Positions 37,730 through 50,759 of a stretch of 64,000 nucleotides of DNA are shown here, piece after piece. Positions within the stretch are counted from its first letter, which is position 1; every line of letters begins with the position of its first letter. The notes beneath the pieces were generated by a model. It worked only from the letters and a program-made list of their open reading frames with translations. It did not search any database and was not told where the DNA came from. The stretch is from Cricetomys ansorgei. Its lineage: Eukaryota > Chordata > Mammalia > Rodentia > Nesomyidae. The position numbers and the translations under genes were made by a program. The stretch lies in NCBI GenBank assembly GCA_026225945.1, contig JAMJFZ010002500.1:3688501-3752500 (forward strand), read 5' to 3'.

Positions 37730-39835
37730 GGGTCAGCTCTGCACATTGTGGGGTGTTCATCAGCGTCTTTGGCCTCCCCCCACTAGGTGTTGGTAATACA
37801 CTCATTCATTCTTGGCTATGACACTAATGTCTTGGACATTGCTAATGGCTGTGTGTGTGTGTGTACCATATTTTCTTTATCCACTCATTAACTGAAGGAC
37901 ATTTTGGCTATTTCTATTTCCTAGATATGGTGAATAGAGAAGCCACAGGCTGAGCACTAACTCTGGAGTAATTGTCCTTTGGGTATATGCTAAGGGGTCA
38001 TATAGCTAGGTCATATGGTGGATTTATTCCTTCCTTCCTTCCTTCCTTCCTTCCTTCCTTCCTTCCTTCCTTCCTTCTTTCCTTCCTTCCTTCCTTCTTC
38101 CTTCCTTCCTTCTTTATTTCTCCACATTGATTTCCATAGTGGCTTCACCAGTTTGCAATTCCACCAACAATGAATGGGGTTCCTTTTCCCCCACATCTTC
38201 ACCAGCATTTGTTTTCAGTTTTTTGTTTTTTTAATCTTAGCCATTCTGACTGGGGTGAGATGAAATCTCAAAGTAGTTTTTAATTTGCGTTTCTGAGATT
38301 GCTTCAGATGTTGAACACTTTTAAAATATTTCCTAGTAATTTTTATTTCTTTTGGGAATTACCTGTTTAGATCCGTGGACCGTATTTCACTTGGGTCATT
38401 TGTTTGGTTTTTTTTTTTTTAGTTCTTGGTGTATTCTGCGTGCTCTCTGTCAGATGTGTAGTTGACAGAACTCCCTCCCATTCTGTAGGCTGCTTCTTCA
38501 CTCAGCTGTTTTGTTTCCTCTGTAGTACAGAAGCTTTGATTTTATGAAGGTCCCAGTAGTCAATTGTTGTCCACAATTCCTGAGCAAATGGAATTCTGTT
38601 CTTAAAATCCCTTTTTGTACCTGTACCCTGTGGGGTATTGCCAATGCTTTCTTCCTGCAGTTTCAGAGTTTCAGGTTCCACATTTAGGTATTTGATCTGT
38701 TTGAAGCTAATTTTGTACAAGGCGATAGATATGGGTCTACTCTTATTCTTCAAGTTGAGGACATTCACTTTTTCTAGAACCACTTTATGAAGATGCTTTC
38801 TTCCACTTTGTAATTTTGACGTCTTTGTAAAATATCAGATGATGTAATTACATGCACTCATGTTTGGGTCTTTTATTTTGATTCATTAATCTACATGTCT
38901 AGATGTGTGCCAGGACTATAAGGCTTGTGTTACGATAGCTCTGTAATATAGCTTGAACTCTGGCACAATAATCCATGCAGTAATTTTCTTTTTGTTCAGG
39001 ATTGCTTAGTCTATCCAGGTCTTTCATGCCTTCATATGGATTTTAGAATGGTTCATCTTATTTCTGTCAAGAATGTCATGGGGAATTTGATTGGAGTCAC
39101 ATTGAATCTGTAAGTTGATTTTGGTAGGATGATCATTTTCTCATTAACTCTACCAAACCATGAGCAGGGGCGGTCTTACTAACTTCTAGTGTTTTGTTCA
39201 GTCTCTTTCTTTAGAGACTTAAGGTTTTCATTGTAAATGTCTTTTACCTCCTCATTAGAGTTAACCCTATATAATTTTCCAGGCTACTGTAAATGAGAGT
39301 GTTTCTTTCTTATCATATCTACTATTGGTGAATAGGAAAGCTACTTATTTTTCTAAATAGAATTTGCATGCTGCCACTTTAAGTAATGTTTTCCAGTGAA
39401 AGTTTTGGTATCACCCTTGTATAATATATCATCTGCAAATAAAAATAATTCAACTACTTCTTTTCCAATTTATATGCCTTCAATTTCATTCTCTTGTCTT
39501 CATAGTTCTAGCTAGTGCTCACTATATTGGAAAGCAGTGGGGAGAATGGACAGCCCTGTCTCATTCCTAATTTTAGTGGGCTTGCTTCAAGCCTTTTTCC
39601 ATTTAGGAGAACACTGGCTGTGGGTTTGTCATAGACAGGATTTTTATGTTGAAGTATGCTCCCTCCAGGACCTCTACCATGAAGGCATGTTGGGCTTTTT
39701 CAAAAACCTTTTCTCCATCTATTGAGAGAATCAAGTGACTTTTGTCTTCAAGTCTATTTATCTGATTTATTCCGTTTATTAACTTACATATGTTGAACCA
39801 ACCTTGCATCTCTACGTTAAATCTCTCTTATTAAA
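37730..39835 (-). mobile_element. Degraded L1 LINE, antisense to WDR64
   Basis: On the minus strand pieces of ORF2 are readable. A reverse-transcriptase part lies near 39,603-39,770 ([16 protein letters not shown]), and a C-terminal part at 38,502-38,783 (WTTIDYWDLHKIKASVLQR). The 3' part reads through CCATAGTGGCTTCACCAG in reverse. Frames are broken throughout and the element is inactive. A TTCC array interrupts it. Confidence 0.85.
38026..38112. repeat. (TTCC)n microsatellite inside L1
   Basis: About 20 TTCC units with two TTCT variants. They sit inside the L1 remnant between TCATATGGTGGATT and CTCCACATTGATTTCC. Confidence 0.97.
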
Positions 39836-40577
39836 GGGAACAAGAAATAGTTTATTCTAGAGCTGAATGACCCAAAGAGAAAGTAACTATGACCTGGAGA
39901 GAATGATTTAGGTTATTCCAAATACCATGTTTCAACATAACAGTTTTATGAAGATTTATTGTCATAGAGCAATAGAGTCATAAGTCAAGCTACCTTTCAA
40001 ATACATTTCAAATGCACTGGGAACATCAGGTAGGTGGTTAAAACTGAAAGGGGCAATCCCTGCTGTGGGCTTCAGATGTCAACTGACTACATTCTTAACT
40101 TTTGGTTAGCAGAGGTTAGGCTGTGTTCATACATTCCAAAAAGATATAATAATAGTAACAAAGAGATCATAAACAGAGCTGGGTGATAATGGCTATTTAG
40201 AGGGCTAAAGCCCAAGATAATTTGGCTCTGGGCCTGCAGTATTCCAACTTTTCACATTAAATGAAATTCTAATGAGTCAACTAGACTTGTAGAATGTTTA
40301 ATTAAGGTGACTCTCTTTTTTTCCCTGGGAATGTCAGTAAACATTGTCTATATAGTTTTTTGTTTTATCACCAATGTCTAGCTGAGTTCTGACAGATAAC
40401 TAAGCCATGGCTAGGATATTACTCAATATTACTCAATGTATAATTTTTTTTTTAGTTAAATAAAATAATAGGGTTTTGTCCATACAGTTTGAGGAATCCT
40501 TTCATCTAACTTGAGATTTAGTAATCTCAATCAAATGTATCAATAAACTTGGTAAAAATCAAGATTCAAGTAATGGA

Positions 40578-40612
40578 GTGTGTGTGTGTGTGTGTTGTGT
40601 GTGTGTCGGTGT
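40578..40612. repeat. (GT)n microsatellite
   Basis: Interrupted GT run ending in GTCGGTGTTTG, about 370 bp upstream of WDR64 exon 2. Confidence 0.93.
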
Positions 40613-40923
40613 TTGTATAATCTCAGATAACCAACAATTGCTCTAGACACAAATCTAAGATGAATTCTAGAAAAGAGTTCAACTGGCAACTGTGTTCACA
40701 GTAAGAAAAAAATGTGCTTTTTCTTATTTCTGTATTCATGCACAGAATTGTTAAAATAGCTGAATCAAGAGGCTCCTGAACAGCAAAATAAAAAATGGTT
40801 CATTCTGATTGAATAATATTCTAGCCAAAGCCCAGTTATGTTCCCAAAGACAAGATCTTTAAAGTGCAATTACAGTTGGTTTTATAAGCCGAAATCAGAC
40901 TGTAGAATGAAAAATGTACATGA

Positions 40924-41151
<228 letters not shown>

Positions 41152-41329
41152 TAACTGACTTTGTTCAGAACAAACAATTAAAACAATGTTACTCCCACTG
41201 AAGCCAAATCTACAATGTGACCCAGGATATCATTGTATCTATAGCCGTTAAGACATAGCCATAGCCATAGCCCACAAGAAAGTCAGGAAAACAAGTAGCT
41301 ATTTAACCATGTAATTTGTGGGTACTTAA

Positions 41330-41490
41330 AAAAAACAAAAAAAACAAAACAAAACCAGGGTCTTACTATGTAGTCCCAGATGACCTGTCACTCACTATGT
41401 AGACCAGACTGGATTTGAACTCACAAAATTTCCCACTTCTGCCTCCCCAGTGCTGAGATGAAATGAGTGCACTACCATGCTTGGTCTCAA
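41330..41490 (-). mobile_element. B1 SINE, diverged
   Basis: AAAACCAGGGTCTTACTATG, GACCAGACTGGATTTGAACT and CCCCAGTGCTGAGATGAAAT give a reverse B1. Confidence 0.75.
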
Positions 41491-42512
41491 TGAGAAAGGA
41501 CTTGTCAGTGCCAGCCATTGACAGCAATCAAGATTTTAAGTGCTTTGATTGCATTTGACAATGAAGCATTTCTTTTCAGTAGTGTCAGTGTGTGAACATT
41601 TTCAGTGTGTTCAAATCACTGACATAAGAGAAGAGGTTAGTTTGGTTGATCGCATCTGTCAGTCCTTAGAGTGTTTTCTGATTGGCAGAATACTGATGCA
41701 AAAACTACAAATATGCAAGTAATTAAAACATCTGGCTTCCTCTAAGGAATGAGTAGATATCATAGACAAGAAAAAACATGATGGTTTTGAGTATTTGACT
41801 ATCACATTTAAAAATATTAACAGAATTTTTGGCAGCAAAGCCTGGCTTACTAGCAGCTCTATGAAGCTAGGATGTGCTACCCTTCCCCAACATGTCAATT
41901 AAAGAGACGATTGATCATGAAAAACTGAGAAAGGAGATTTATTCACACTGGCCACATTGGAAAGAGGGCAAAGGGATCCAGTGATCCTCCCGCAAGTCTG
42001 TTTTTGGGGGGTAGTGATATGAAGTTAAGATTTAAATAGAAGGCAAGAGGTATTTACACCAAGCAGTGCTGGTCAAGGGGTGGTCCTGTCTATCACAGAC
42101 TGGTCTTTGTCTAAGTCCCAGTCTGTCCTGTGAGGTAGTCCAATCAGTTGTTAGGATGATGTGAAATCTCTTGGTGGAAGGCAGGTTCCTCTGGCTGGCA
42201 GCAAGGTTCCAACTTCTCCCCTTCCCCGGCATGGGAGTCCTAGGGAAATTTCTTTCTTCGTGGCCAGTTGTCTTAATAGTCTGAGAGATGAAGGGCAGGG
42301 CACAAGTGTCTCTTTAGATCTCCTCTCCTACCAAGGCAGTTGCAATAATCTGATGGACACGTGTAAACGAAATTTTGATGACGTCCAGATGTAGGAAAAG
42401 TCTGTTTATGTTTAGCTACAGATAGACCACCACAAAATTGACTGTATGTTTTGTTTAAAAGAGCGTATCAATAACTCCAGTAAAATAAAATTTAAAAACT
42501 TACAATACAAGA

Positions 42513-42660
42513 TAGCCCAGCTGGGCGGTGGTGGCACATGCCTTTAATCCCAGCACTTGGGAAGCAGAGGCATGGGGATCTCTGTGAGTTCAAGGCCAGC
42601 CTGGTCTACAGTGAGTTCCAGGACAGCCAGAGTTACAACAGAGAAACCTGTCTTGAAACA
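42513..42660 (+). mobile_element. B1 SINE
   Basis: GCTGGGCGGTGGTGGCACAT, CCTTTAATCCCAGCACTTGG and CAGCCAGAGTTACAACAGAG form a well-conserved B1. Its tail has become a TAA array. Confidence 0.93.
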
Positions 42661-42661
42661 C

Positions 42662-42700
<39 letters not shown>

Positions 42701-42709
42701 TGATGATGA
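42662..42709. repeat. (TAA)n(TGA)n microsatellite in the B1 tail
   Basis: About 12 TAA units then three to four TGA units at the 3' end of the B1. Confidence 0.97.
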
Positions 42710-44149
42710 AAGATTATACTCAAAAAGAGCTTCTATAACTCTCTTAAGAATATAATTCTTACGAATATTTTACCAATATTCTAAAAACTGATATCTATCC
42801 AAATCATTTTATGAAGCTAAAATTGAACAAAGCAAAGTTGAACAAAGAAACTAAAAGGCAAATATTACTTGTGAATAAAATAACATTTAAAGTGAATTCC
42901 AGGAGTATTCTTAAAAATGTCCAAGTAGAAAAGTGGGGACGGTTCGGTATTAGGAAAGCCACAAATAGATTCTTGTAATCACTTAAAGGGGAAAACAATG
43001 CTACAGTCCTAACAAAGGGCAGCAAACTAGAGCCCAAGGCCACGGCTGGACACCTGCAGATTTTAGGATCAGCTCCTTGAGCACAGCAAGGCTATTTGCA
43101 CATGCGGTTCAGGTGCTCCTGAGACACACTGGTGGAAGTGAAGAGCCTTGACTGACAGTTAACAGCCTGTGAACCTTCACCGTTTACTACCCAGCCCCTT
43201 TCCAGAAGAAAGTGGTTGACTACTAATCTTTCAGTTTAAGTAAAATAAAAATAAGGAACATATTTGATTAAAAAAAAAAATCCAGCAGATGCCAGTACTT
43301 TTAAAAGAATTACAAAACAGAATAAAAACGAAAGGGAAATAACTGAGACAGGAGCCTGTTTTTGATTTTTCTTTTCTTGTTTTCCTTATGCATCTAGAGC
43401 AAATGACCATGCACTTAACAACTTAAAAAAAAAATCAAGTTATGTTACTCCATTGACAACCAGTCTGGGAAAAGATCCTGGGAAATTTTCATTTAAAGTC
43501 TCCTAAAGCTTCAGCCAGTGGTCAGCTAGGCTGTGCTCTCAGTTGGCAGCCGCCTGGGGAAGAAAGAGCCTAAGTTCACAGATTGTTGACAGAATTTACA
43601 TCCTGGCTGTCTAAAAAAAATCTCAATATTCCTGTAACTGAGCTTCATTGTATCTCACTTCATTTATCTCCTTACAAACACCCTGGCATAGAGAACAATG
43701 GTTGTACTGGAGTTTGGATACTTCCTTGCTTAGATGGCTTAGCCAGAACCAGACAGCTCCATTAAGACATTCACAACACTAATGAGAAAGTTTGTATCTG
43801 TGCTTAATGACCATGTAACAAAATCTCATAAAAGCCTTGATAGGAAAACTCTCAAGATCTTGTGCAAATTGGGAGCCTTTCCCACACACAGCTTGTGAAT
43901 ACTGACAAAGTTTGGCTAGCTACAGGCTAATGAGAAGATTCTGCCATGCGGCGAATTCCCAAAGTGTATTCAGTCTTCAGTTTCATTCAAGAACTGAAAA
44001 CATGATTTTAACTTAGTTCTTTGCTCTACTATGGTATCAAAATTTCTCTTGCTCTTTTTGTTGTTTGCAGGTAAAAACCTGTCCTTAGTGACCAGGAGGA
44101 ATTTGTCCCTTTTCTATTTTGACATTCTCTGCACTGTCCAGTAGAAATA

Positions 44150-44300
44150 TGAGGGGCGAGGAGATGGCTCAGTGAGTAAAACACCAGCTGGGCAAGCACT
44201 AGGACCTGAGTTCACATCCCAGGACATACTTTAACATATGCTTCCAAAGTGGAACAGTTCAGATGTGTCCAACCGCCTGACATTTTGAGAGGACATCATC
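44150..44300 (+). mobile_element. B3/B2 SINE head, partial
   Basis: GAGGAGATGGCTCAGTGAGT and ACTAGGACCTGAGTTCACAT are the tRNA-like head. The right end is lost into unrelated sequence and is uncertain. Confidence 0.6.
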
Positions 44301-45469
44301 ATCTATAAAGCTCACCGCACAACGGAGTTACAAATTGGCAGAAAAATTCTCATGTTCCAAATAAGTTTGCAATGTTGTGTTGTGCTGCACTCAGTTATCC
44401 TTGGCTGCATACAGCCGCGTGTAGAGCTTGGATATGCCTAGTAAACATATGAAAATATATAACTAGGCAGAAAAAATGGGAACAGAATCACATCATAAGG
44501 CTCATAAGGCTCAAGTATCAAAAATGAAGACGTTCCCTTCCCTCTCTTCCCTCTCCTCTCCAACTCTCCCCTTTCTAGGCATAAAATAGCAGAGGTGACA
44601 TTCTAGACATTTGCATCCTGTGTTTGCAGCCAAGTTCCCAAGATGTCTTGGAATTTGAGATGTGGTTTGTTTTGGTATAGATTTTCAGCTTGGTTAACTG
44701 AATTTTGTGCAGTGATGTCCTGTCTTTAGAACCCACTATGAATTATTGTTGACGTTGCTAAAATTAGAGTAAACTGGACTCAGGATGCATCTTTGAGATA
44801 TTACCAAAGACAGGAGACCCAGTACATTGAGCGCAGGTGAGTTGAGGTGTGGATATGGTCTTAGCTTAGATGGCTCAGGCACAGTCAGATGCCAACACCT
44901 GGACATTCAGAATATGAATGGGAACATTGAGTTCATCCTCAGTGAGTGTACACTATAAAAAGCTCTGATAGGAAAGACAGTATCTGAGAATTGAATCCTT
45001 AGATGCTGTAGACCTGCATGCTTTAAGAGCTGCCCTTCCCTACATGGGGCTGTCAAGCATGTGACAAACAAGTGTGATTTGTCTGAGTTGAGACGTGCGG
45101 TAAGTGTAAAATACATACAGGTTTCAGAAGCATTGTATGGAAAAATGCAAAGCATTTCACAGTGATTTGTAATATTGATTATATGTTGAAACTATGTTTT
45201 CAAAATATCGAGTTAAATAAAATACACTAATAAGTTGACTTCATCTGTACTTTACGTTTCATGTAGCTATTATAAGATTTAACATTATATATGTGGCTTA
45301 TAGTATGTTTTTATTGGACATCACAGAAAGTGTCAAAATAAGAATATAATGAATCTTTCTGACCATCAAGGTCTCTGGAAAACTGAAAAAATGAAGAGAC
45401 CTTATACAGGTACATCTGTTAGAAGACTCCAGTTTTGCATTTTGGGATAACTCTTTGTTTTTTAATAAT

Positions 45470-45535
45470 AATATTTTTATTAATTCTTTAAAAATTTTAT
45501 GCAATGTATTTTGATCATATTAACCCCTCTGCCAG
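45470..45535. mobile_element. L1-like fragment, left of an insertion
   Basis: TTTTGATCATATTAACCCCTC matches a motif frequent in rodent L1-derived sequence (TTTGATCATATTCACCCCCTCCC). It stops abruptly and appears to resume at about 46,166. Confidence 0.5.
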
Positions 45536-46166
45536 GACCAGCCTGGCAAATCGGAAAGTTTGAATGGGGGTGGGGTGGGACTGAAGGGCCTTATGAGGAG
45601 AGGGGAAAAGAGACAAAAAGGGAAGGGAATAGACCAGGCACACACAGTATCATTGAGCTCAGATGGAATAGAGCTGAAGCTTAATTTTTGTCTCAGTTTT
45701 TATACACTTTTTTCTCAAGGGTCTACGTGCAGCTACATCAGTTACAAAGTTAATGATCACAAGGAACTCAAGAGATACACAAAGAGGGTTTCAATCACTG
45801 GGTAAAACAATACATGAGTAAAACATCTCATTCTCTAGTTAAACCTAAACCTTAAAACATCCTTTTTTGCTGGAGCAAGATGTTTACCCTGGGAGATAAT
45901 CTGTCTCAGGGACGCTGAATGTTTACCCAGGGAAGTAGCTTCTCTAGGTGGAGTTAGATGCTTGTCTAGGACAACAGCCTCACATGATGGAGCTAAATGT
46001 TTAGCTAGAGAAGGTACATTCCTTTAGATAACCTCGACTTCCCCAAACTAGCCAGTCTCAGGCAGTCTTATTTTGTGACTCAGTTTTGCTCAGAAAATCT
46101 CCCAATAATAAAATAGGCATATAGCCAAAGGCTCACAGTAGAATCTAGGCCCAGAGTCTGGGGGCT
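45532..46166 (+). mobile_element. Insertion of about 0.63 kb with TG...CA ends, LTR-like
   Basis: The segment starts TGCCAGGACCAGCCTGGCA (a short hairpin) and ends CTCACCACA. It contains four diverged copies of a unit of about 40 bp at 45,869-46,022 and an AATAAA signal near 46,107. It interrupts an L1-like sequence. It could be a solo LTR of an unassigned family; a clear target duplication is not visible and there are no coding regions. Confidence 0.45.
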
Positions 46167-46260
46167 CACCACACATCCCCCTAACTCCTCCCAGATCCAC
46201 AGCCCCACACCTCCCTGGGTCTCTGAAACTGTGCATGTAAAACAATATCAACAGACTTCT
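46166..46260. mobile_element. L1-like fragment, right of the insertion
   Basis: CATCCCCCTAACTCCTCCCAG, then ATCCACAGCCCCACACCTCC is what follows the 45,535 motif in intact rodent L1-derived copies. Confidence 0.5.
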
Positions 46261-46599
46261 TCAATTTCAAGGGCATGCATTTTTTTCATATTAGCATGAA
46301 ACATTTGTTTTGTCCATGTTTTTCAGTTTTTTACTCACCAAGATTATTGTCTTAGAAATACAAGCTTAAAATCACACGGGATCCACACTGTAAAGGGAAA
46401 CCAAGGCTCTTATGTTCCATAAATGCAGAATGACAGGACATGTACTCAGTGGTGGAGATTGTACATGGGACCCAGCAGAATCTTTGCATGTGATGGAATA
46501 TGATTGTACAGTAAACCTGCATATCTTTCAGTTGTGGGAAGGCAGAGCTGCCTCATTCTCTGTGACATCTGCTCCTTCTAGTTTTACACCATCTTCTTA

Positions 46600-46800
46600 C
46601 ATTCCTAGAATCTCATTTCCATGCAAATTCTAGGTTCCCATTTACGCTTCACAACAGATCCACATGCAGATTATAGAAAGCCATGCTATTGCCAAGTGCT
46701 GTTGTGAAGGTGAGAACAGAGAAACACAGAAAGGTAACCGACTTCCTAAGCCCACATGGAAAGTGGGCTTTGCTCTCTGGCTGAACTTTTCTCTGTCTAC
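46600..46800 (+). mobile_element. Possible MIR fragment
   Basis: TGCCAAGTGCTGTTGTGAAGG, ACAGAGAAACACAGAAAGGTA and AAGCCCACATGGAAAGTGGG have the order of a MIR core, heavily eroded. Confidence 0.3.
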
Positions 46801-47429
46801 CAATTCCAGATGTCATGATCCTTTGGCATCTTTGGGCTCCTATGAATCCTGTAGCTTTGTTCGAACAGCTTGTGAGCAGTCTCTAACACACTTTCTGTAT
46901 GTAGAAGCTGGCTGAGGCTTGAGAAATCTATGCAGGCTGCTCTGCCTTTGCTGTGCTACCACTTCTTACCAACAGTCTGAACCACTGCCCTTGGGAATTC
47001 AATACTGACTGATGAAGACTCACTTTGTTTCAGTATCATTTACCTGATTTTTATAAAGCATTGTGTTAGTTAATAGTCATTGATCAGGCCATACAAGTTG
47101 GATTCATTCTTCAAAAATCAAGTAAAGATGCACACATTTGATTCAAAAATATAAATCTTTTTGTCATAGCAATGCCACAAAAAAGTTACATTTTCTTTTT
47201 CTGAGGTTTAGATGCTAATGCATTTGGGGAATTTGATGTCATTAGACTACTGAGATTTTAGAATTAATGGAAACACAACTGAGGCCTGACTCTGAAATAG
47301 ATAATGAGAAAAACTAGATGTAAAGAAATGTGAACAATGTTATTGCCTTACACGTGTGAGGCTCATTAGTGAAAAGCCTCATATAGACACGGCCTGCCTG
47401 TTTCCACCATGCCAGTCTATGTTGTCAGT

Positions 47430-47800
47430 AGGCAGCTGTCGTAGTTTAAACATTAAATATCTCCAGTAGACTCGGGTGTTTAAAAGTTGATCCCCACATG
47501 GTGGGACTGTTTGGAAGGGTGTGGACTTCCGGGAAGAAGCGAGTCACTTGAGGGTTGGGGAGTCTTGTGTTTTTAGCCTAGTCCAGTGTCCTGTTCACTG
47601 GCTGCTTTTCTGAGCTTGGGTGCAATTGACCAACTAGCTTCCTGCTCTTCCCATGATGCTGTCCCCGCTTGCTGTCATGTCCTCCTCACCATGACAGACT
47701 ACGTACTGCTGGAGCCATAAGCCAAACAAGCCCCTTCTTTCTTAATTGCTTTATCAGAGGATTTTATCACAGCAGCAAGAAAAGAAACCAAGAGAGGAGT
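47430..47800 (+). mobile_element. Interspersed repeat related to 29,396-30,262
   Basis: GTCGTAGTTTAAACATTAAAT begins it, followed by a CCCACATGGTGGGACTGTTTGG region. The end is TTTTATCACAGCAGCAAGAAA. The order of motifs matches the elements at 29.4-30.1 kb. Family not assigned. Confidence 0.5.
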
Positions 47801-48479
47801 AGATGAACAGATTTTTTGGGAGCACGCCGCAAACTAATTCAAGCACTGGTCCTATTGCAACACATAGGGTGCCAATCGTGCCCCCAAGGTGATTTTTAAA
47901 ATGAAGTATGATAAGGCTAAGTTATATTTTTTAACTTTAAAATGTTAAAAGAATGTTCTAGAGAAGATTAAAAAATAAGCTACAAGCAAGTTTTTTTTTA
48001 TTTGACCTGATTTTTATTTTCTCCATATGTTCTACACTGAATATATGTTCTTTAATCAAAAAATTTTCAAAAAACAGATCGCTGAAAGCATGGGCGGAGC
48101 CCTGGAAATTGCATCGCTAAAAGAAAATTAATATTGTTTGTTATAATATACTTGATAGTCGTAGAGTGCTTAGGCTAGCAATGGCCTCAGATCATGTTAC
48201 AAATACAGCTCCTAGCCTGAAATTTAACATTTCAAGAGAGAAACTCAGGATCCTCTAGGGTACTGTTCATCATAAAATGATAAAGGATGTTTCTCTTTGA
48301 TCATAAAATTTTCTCCTTGAAACATAATCAAAATGAGTTTTGCCACCTCTTCTGAAGTTTCCCTGGTATATTTTTCCAGAAAGATTTTTGATGATTTGAT
48401 GCACTTGGCTTCCTTGAGAAGTAATTAAGCAATGTAACAGTGTGTGCTAAGTGAAAGTCGCAGTCATCCATTTAAAAAT

Positions 48480-48670
48480 TGATTAGCGTATGATAATGCA
48501 TAATGCTGGGTTTCGTCATGACGTTTCCACACATAGTGTATTGATCATCATCATTCTGCCCACCCATCACTGTCTATCAACCCCGCCCGCTCTCTCCAGT
48601 CCCCTTCCTCTTTTCAAATGGTCACGTTTCTATTTTCATATCTTGTCGAAATCGATAATTACTGCAGGAG
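48480..48670. mobile_element. L1-like fragment
   Basis: GCATAATGCTGGGTTTCGTC, ATGACGTTTCCACACATAGTG and the CCC-rich CTTCCTCTTTTCAAATGG follow a pattern common in rodent L1-derived sequence. Low confidence. Confidence 0.4.
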
Positions 48671-48954
48671 TAGATGTGGTGTGTACATCCGCATGCAGTG
48701 ACTGGAAAGGCCAGGCATGATAAGATGCATGACTGGTGTGTCTGCTCAGACAGTGGCGGTGCTCAGCGGACAACATCTAACTGGCAAGAAGGGCACCTAC
48801 GCTGCGTTTCCTACACTGTCCCTGAGACCTAGGGTACCCTTCCTCACGTGTTGCCGTCAGCTGAGTTCCTATCTGGCACTCGGTACAGTCCAAGTACATT
48901 GTACTCTTCCTAATCACTAAGAAATCTAATCATTAATCATCCATACTGTGATTT

Positions 48955-49110
48955 AAGTGGGGGAGGGGCTATTACTGATAATCACTTTCCAGAGGGGGAA
49001 AACTCAGGCACAGAGAACTCCAGACACTGGTTTGAGATCACGTGACTAGGTGACAGTAGAACCAGGATTCGAACGGATTGCCGGGTCCTGAAGTGTGTGA
49101 TAATTTAGCC
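48955..49110 (+). mobile_element. MIR SINE
   Basis: AACTCAGGCACAGAGAACTCC, GATCACGTGACTAGGTGACAG and AACCAGGATTCGAACGGATTG follow the MIR consensus closely for its age. Confidence 0.75.
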
Positions 49111-49902
49111 TTGTAGTTCTTCAACACATCACTTCTGATCAGACACATTCTCTCCACAATGATTCTGCAGAAATGACAGATGAGTGAATGACTGAGTAAC
49201 CTATTGGAAGTTACTGTAAACACAGCACATGGTTTAGAATTAACTGCGCTGTGAAGAATTCTCCCACCTCAAGAAACAGTGGAAAGGGCTAACAGGGAAC
49301 TGAGGAATCATGGCCACCCACTGTCATTTCACCTTTTGGCCTGAACATCATTCTTTCACACTATTATCTCAGTTACGCGGGCTGCCAACACATTTATGAA
49401 TTGTGCTGAATAGAGCTTATAAAGGCATATAGAAGTGCCCCCCTTCCCAAGAGTCCTGATCCAGTTGTACTGTCAGTCACCATTAGGTAATTGTGAAGGG
49501 AGTTTGCAGATGGAGTTAAGGGATTAATCAGTGGAACTTAATGTGGGGAGATTGTCCAGATTATCTGGGTGGTTCAAAGTCCTTCAAAACAAGTTAGGAA
49601 GTGGGGAGAAGGACGCCAGGCATGAAGGAGACCTGAAACTCTACTGCTGATGCTGAGAAGGGGGACACTTGGGTCTAGGACTGAGTAGCAGCCCTGAAAT
49701 CTAGGAATTGCTGCTGTCAACCAGCAGGCAGATTAACCTCATACCATAAATCTGAATGAAACTAGACACTAATTCTTCCTAAAGACTCCAGGAAAAGTAC
49801 ATTTCTACTATCTCTTAGAATTGAGCCTGCTGAGACCCATTTTGGACTCTCGCCTATGAAACTATGAGTTAATAAAGAGGCCTTCTTTAAAATTGGCTTT
49901 GT

Positions 49903-50060
49903 AGCCAGGCAATAGTGGTACACATCTTTAATCCCAGCACTTGGGAGGCAGAGGCATGTGGATCTCTGTGAGTTCGAGGCCAGACTGGTCTATAAAGTGA
50001 GTTCCAGGACAGCCAGAGTTACAACAGAGAAACCCTGTCTCAAAAAAAACAAAAACCCAA
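49903..50060 (+). mobile_element. B1 SINE
   Basis: TTTAATCCCAGCACTTGGGA, GGATCTCTGTGAGTTCGAGG and CAGCCAGAGTTACAACAGAG, ending in an A-rich tail with AAAACC units. Confidence 0.93.
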
Positions 50061-50165
50061 AACCAAAACCAAAACAAACAAACAAATAACAAAAACAAAG
50101 TCAGGTTTGCTGCCATTTGTTTTGATAGCATTAAAAAAGAAAAGAATACAGGAGGACAGATAGTG

Positions 50166-50425
50166 GGGCTAGGGAGACGGCTCGGTGGGTAAAGTGTTTT
50201 CTGTACAAGCACGAAGCCCTGACTTTGGAGTCCCCAGCATCCACATGAAATCCCCAGCACACAGCAGAGCATGCTCTAACCCCAGTTCTGGCCAGCAGAG
50301 GCAGGTGGACCCCCAGAGTTCTTTGTCCAACAGCCTACCTGGATGGGTGAGCCCCAGCTTCAGGAAGAGAACCTGTCTCAAAAATTAAGGCAGAGAGTGA
50401 CAGAGGAAGACACTGACATTGACAC
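50166..50425 (+). mobile_element. B3 SINE
   Basis: GGGGCTAGGGAGACGGCTCG starts it. AACCTGTCTCAAAAATTAAGG and GAGGAAGACACTGACATTGA are the B3 3' part. The CA array follows directly. Confidence 0.88.
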
Positions 50426-50674
50426 GCACACACACGCACACACGCATGCACACGCTCGCACACACGCACACACACGCACACACGCACGCACACGCTCGCA
50501 CACATGCACACACACGCACACACACACACATACACGCACACACACACATGCACACACACATGAACACACACACGCACACACACACACATACACGCACACA
50601 CATACACGCACACACGCGCACACACACACATACACGCACACACGCACATACACGCACACACACACACACACACA
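50426..50674. repeat. (CA)n array with regular ACACGCAC units
   Basis: About 250 bp of CA in which many units carry CGCA, giving a local concentration of CpG outside any island. Spurious open frames occur on both strands. Confidence 0.95.
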
Positions 50675-50759
50675 GTTGTCAAAATTCTTAATTACTTTTT
50701 TAAATTCTGGTTTAAAAAACTTTATTTCTGCTTCTTAGTAAGTAAATAGGCGTTATTTT

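Noticed and set aside
38502..38783. Minus-strand frame of 93 codons in WDR64 intron 1
   Set aside because: It is an L1 ORF2 fragment in a broken element, not a gene.
50335..50738. Overlapping open frames on both strands at 50.3-50.7 kb
   Set aside because: Product of the CA/CG array; both strands open at once, no coding signal.
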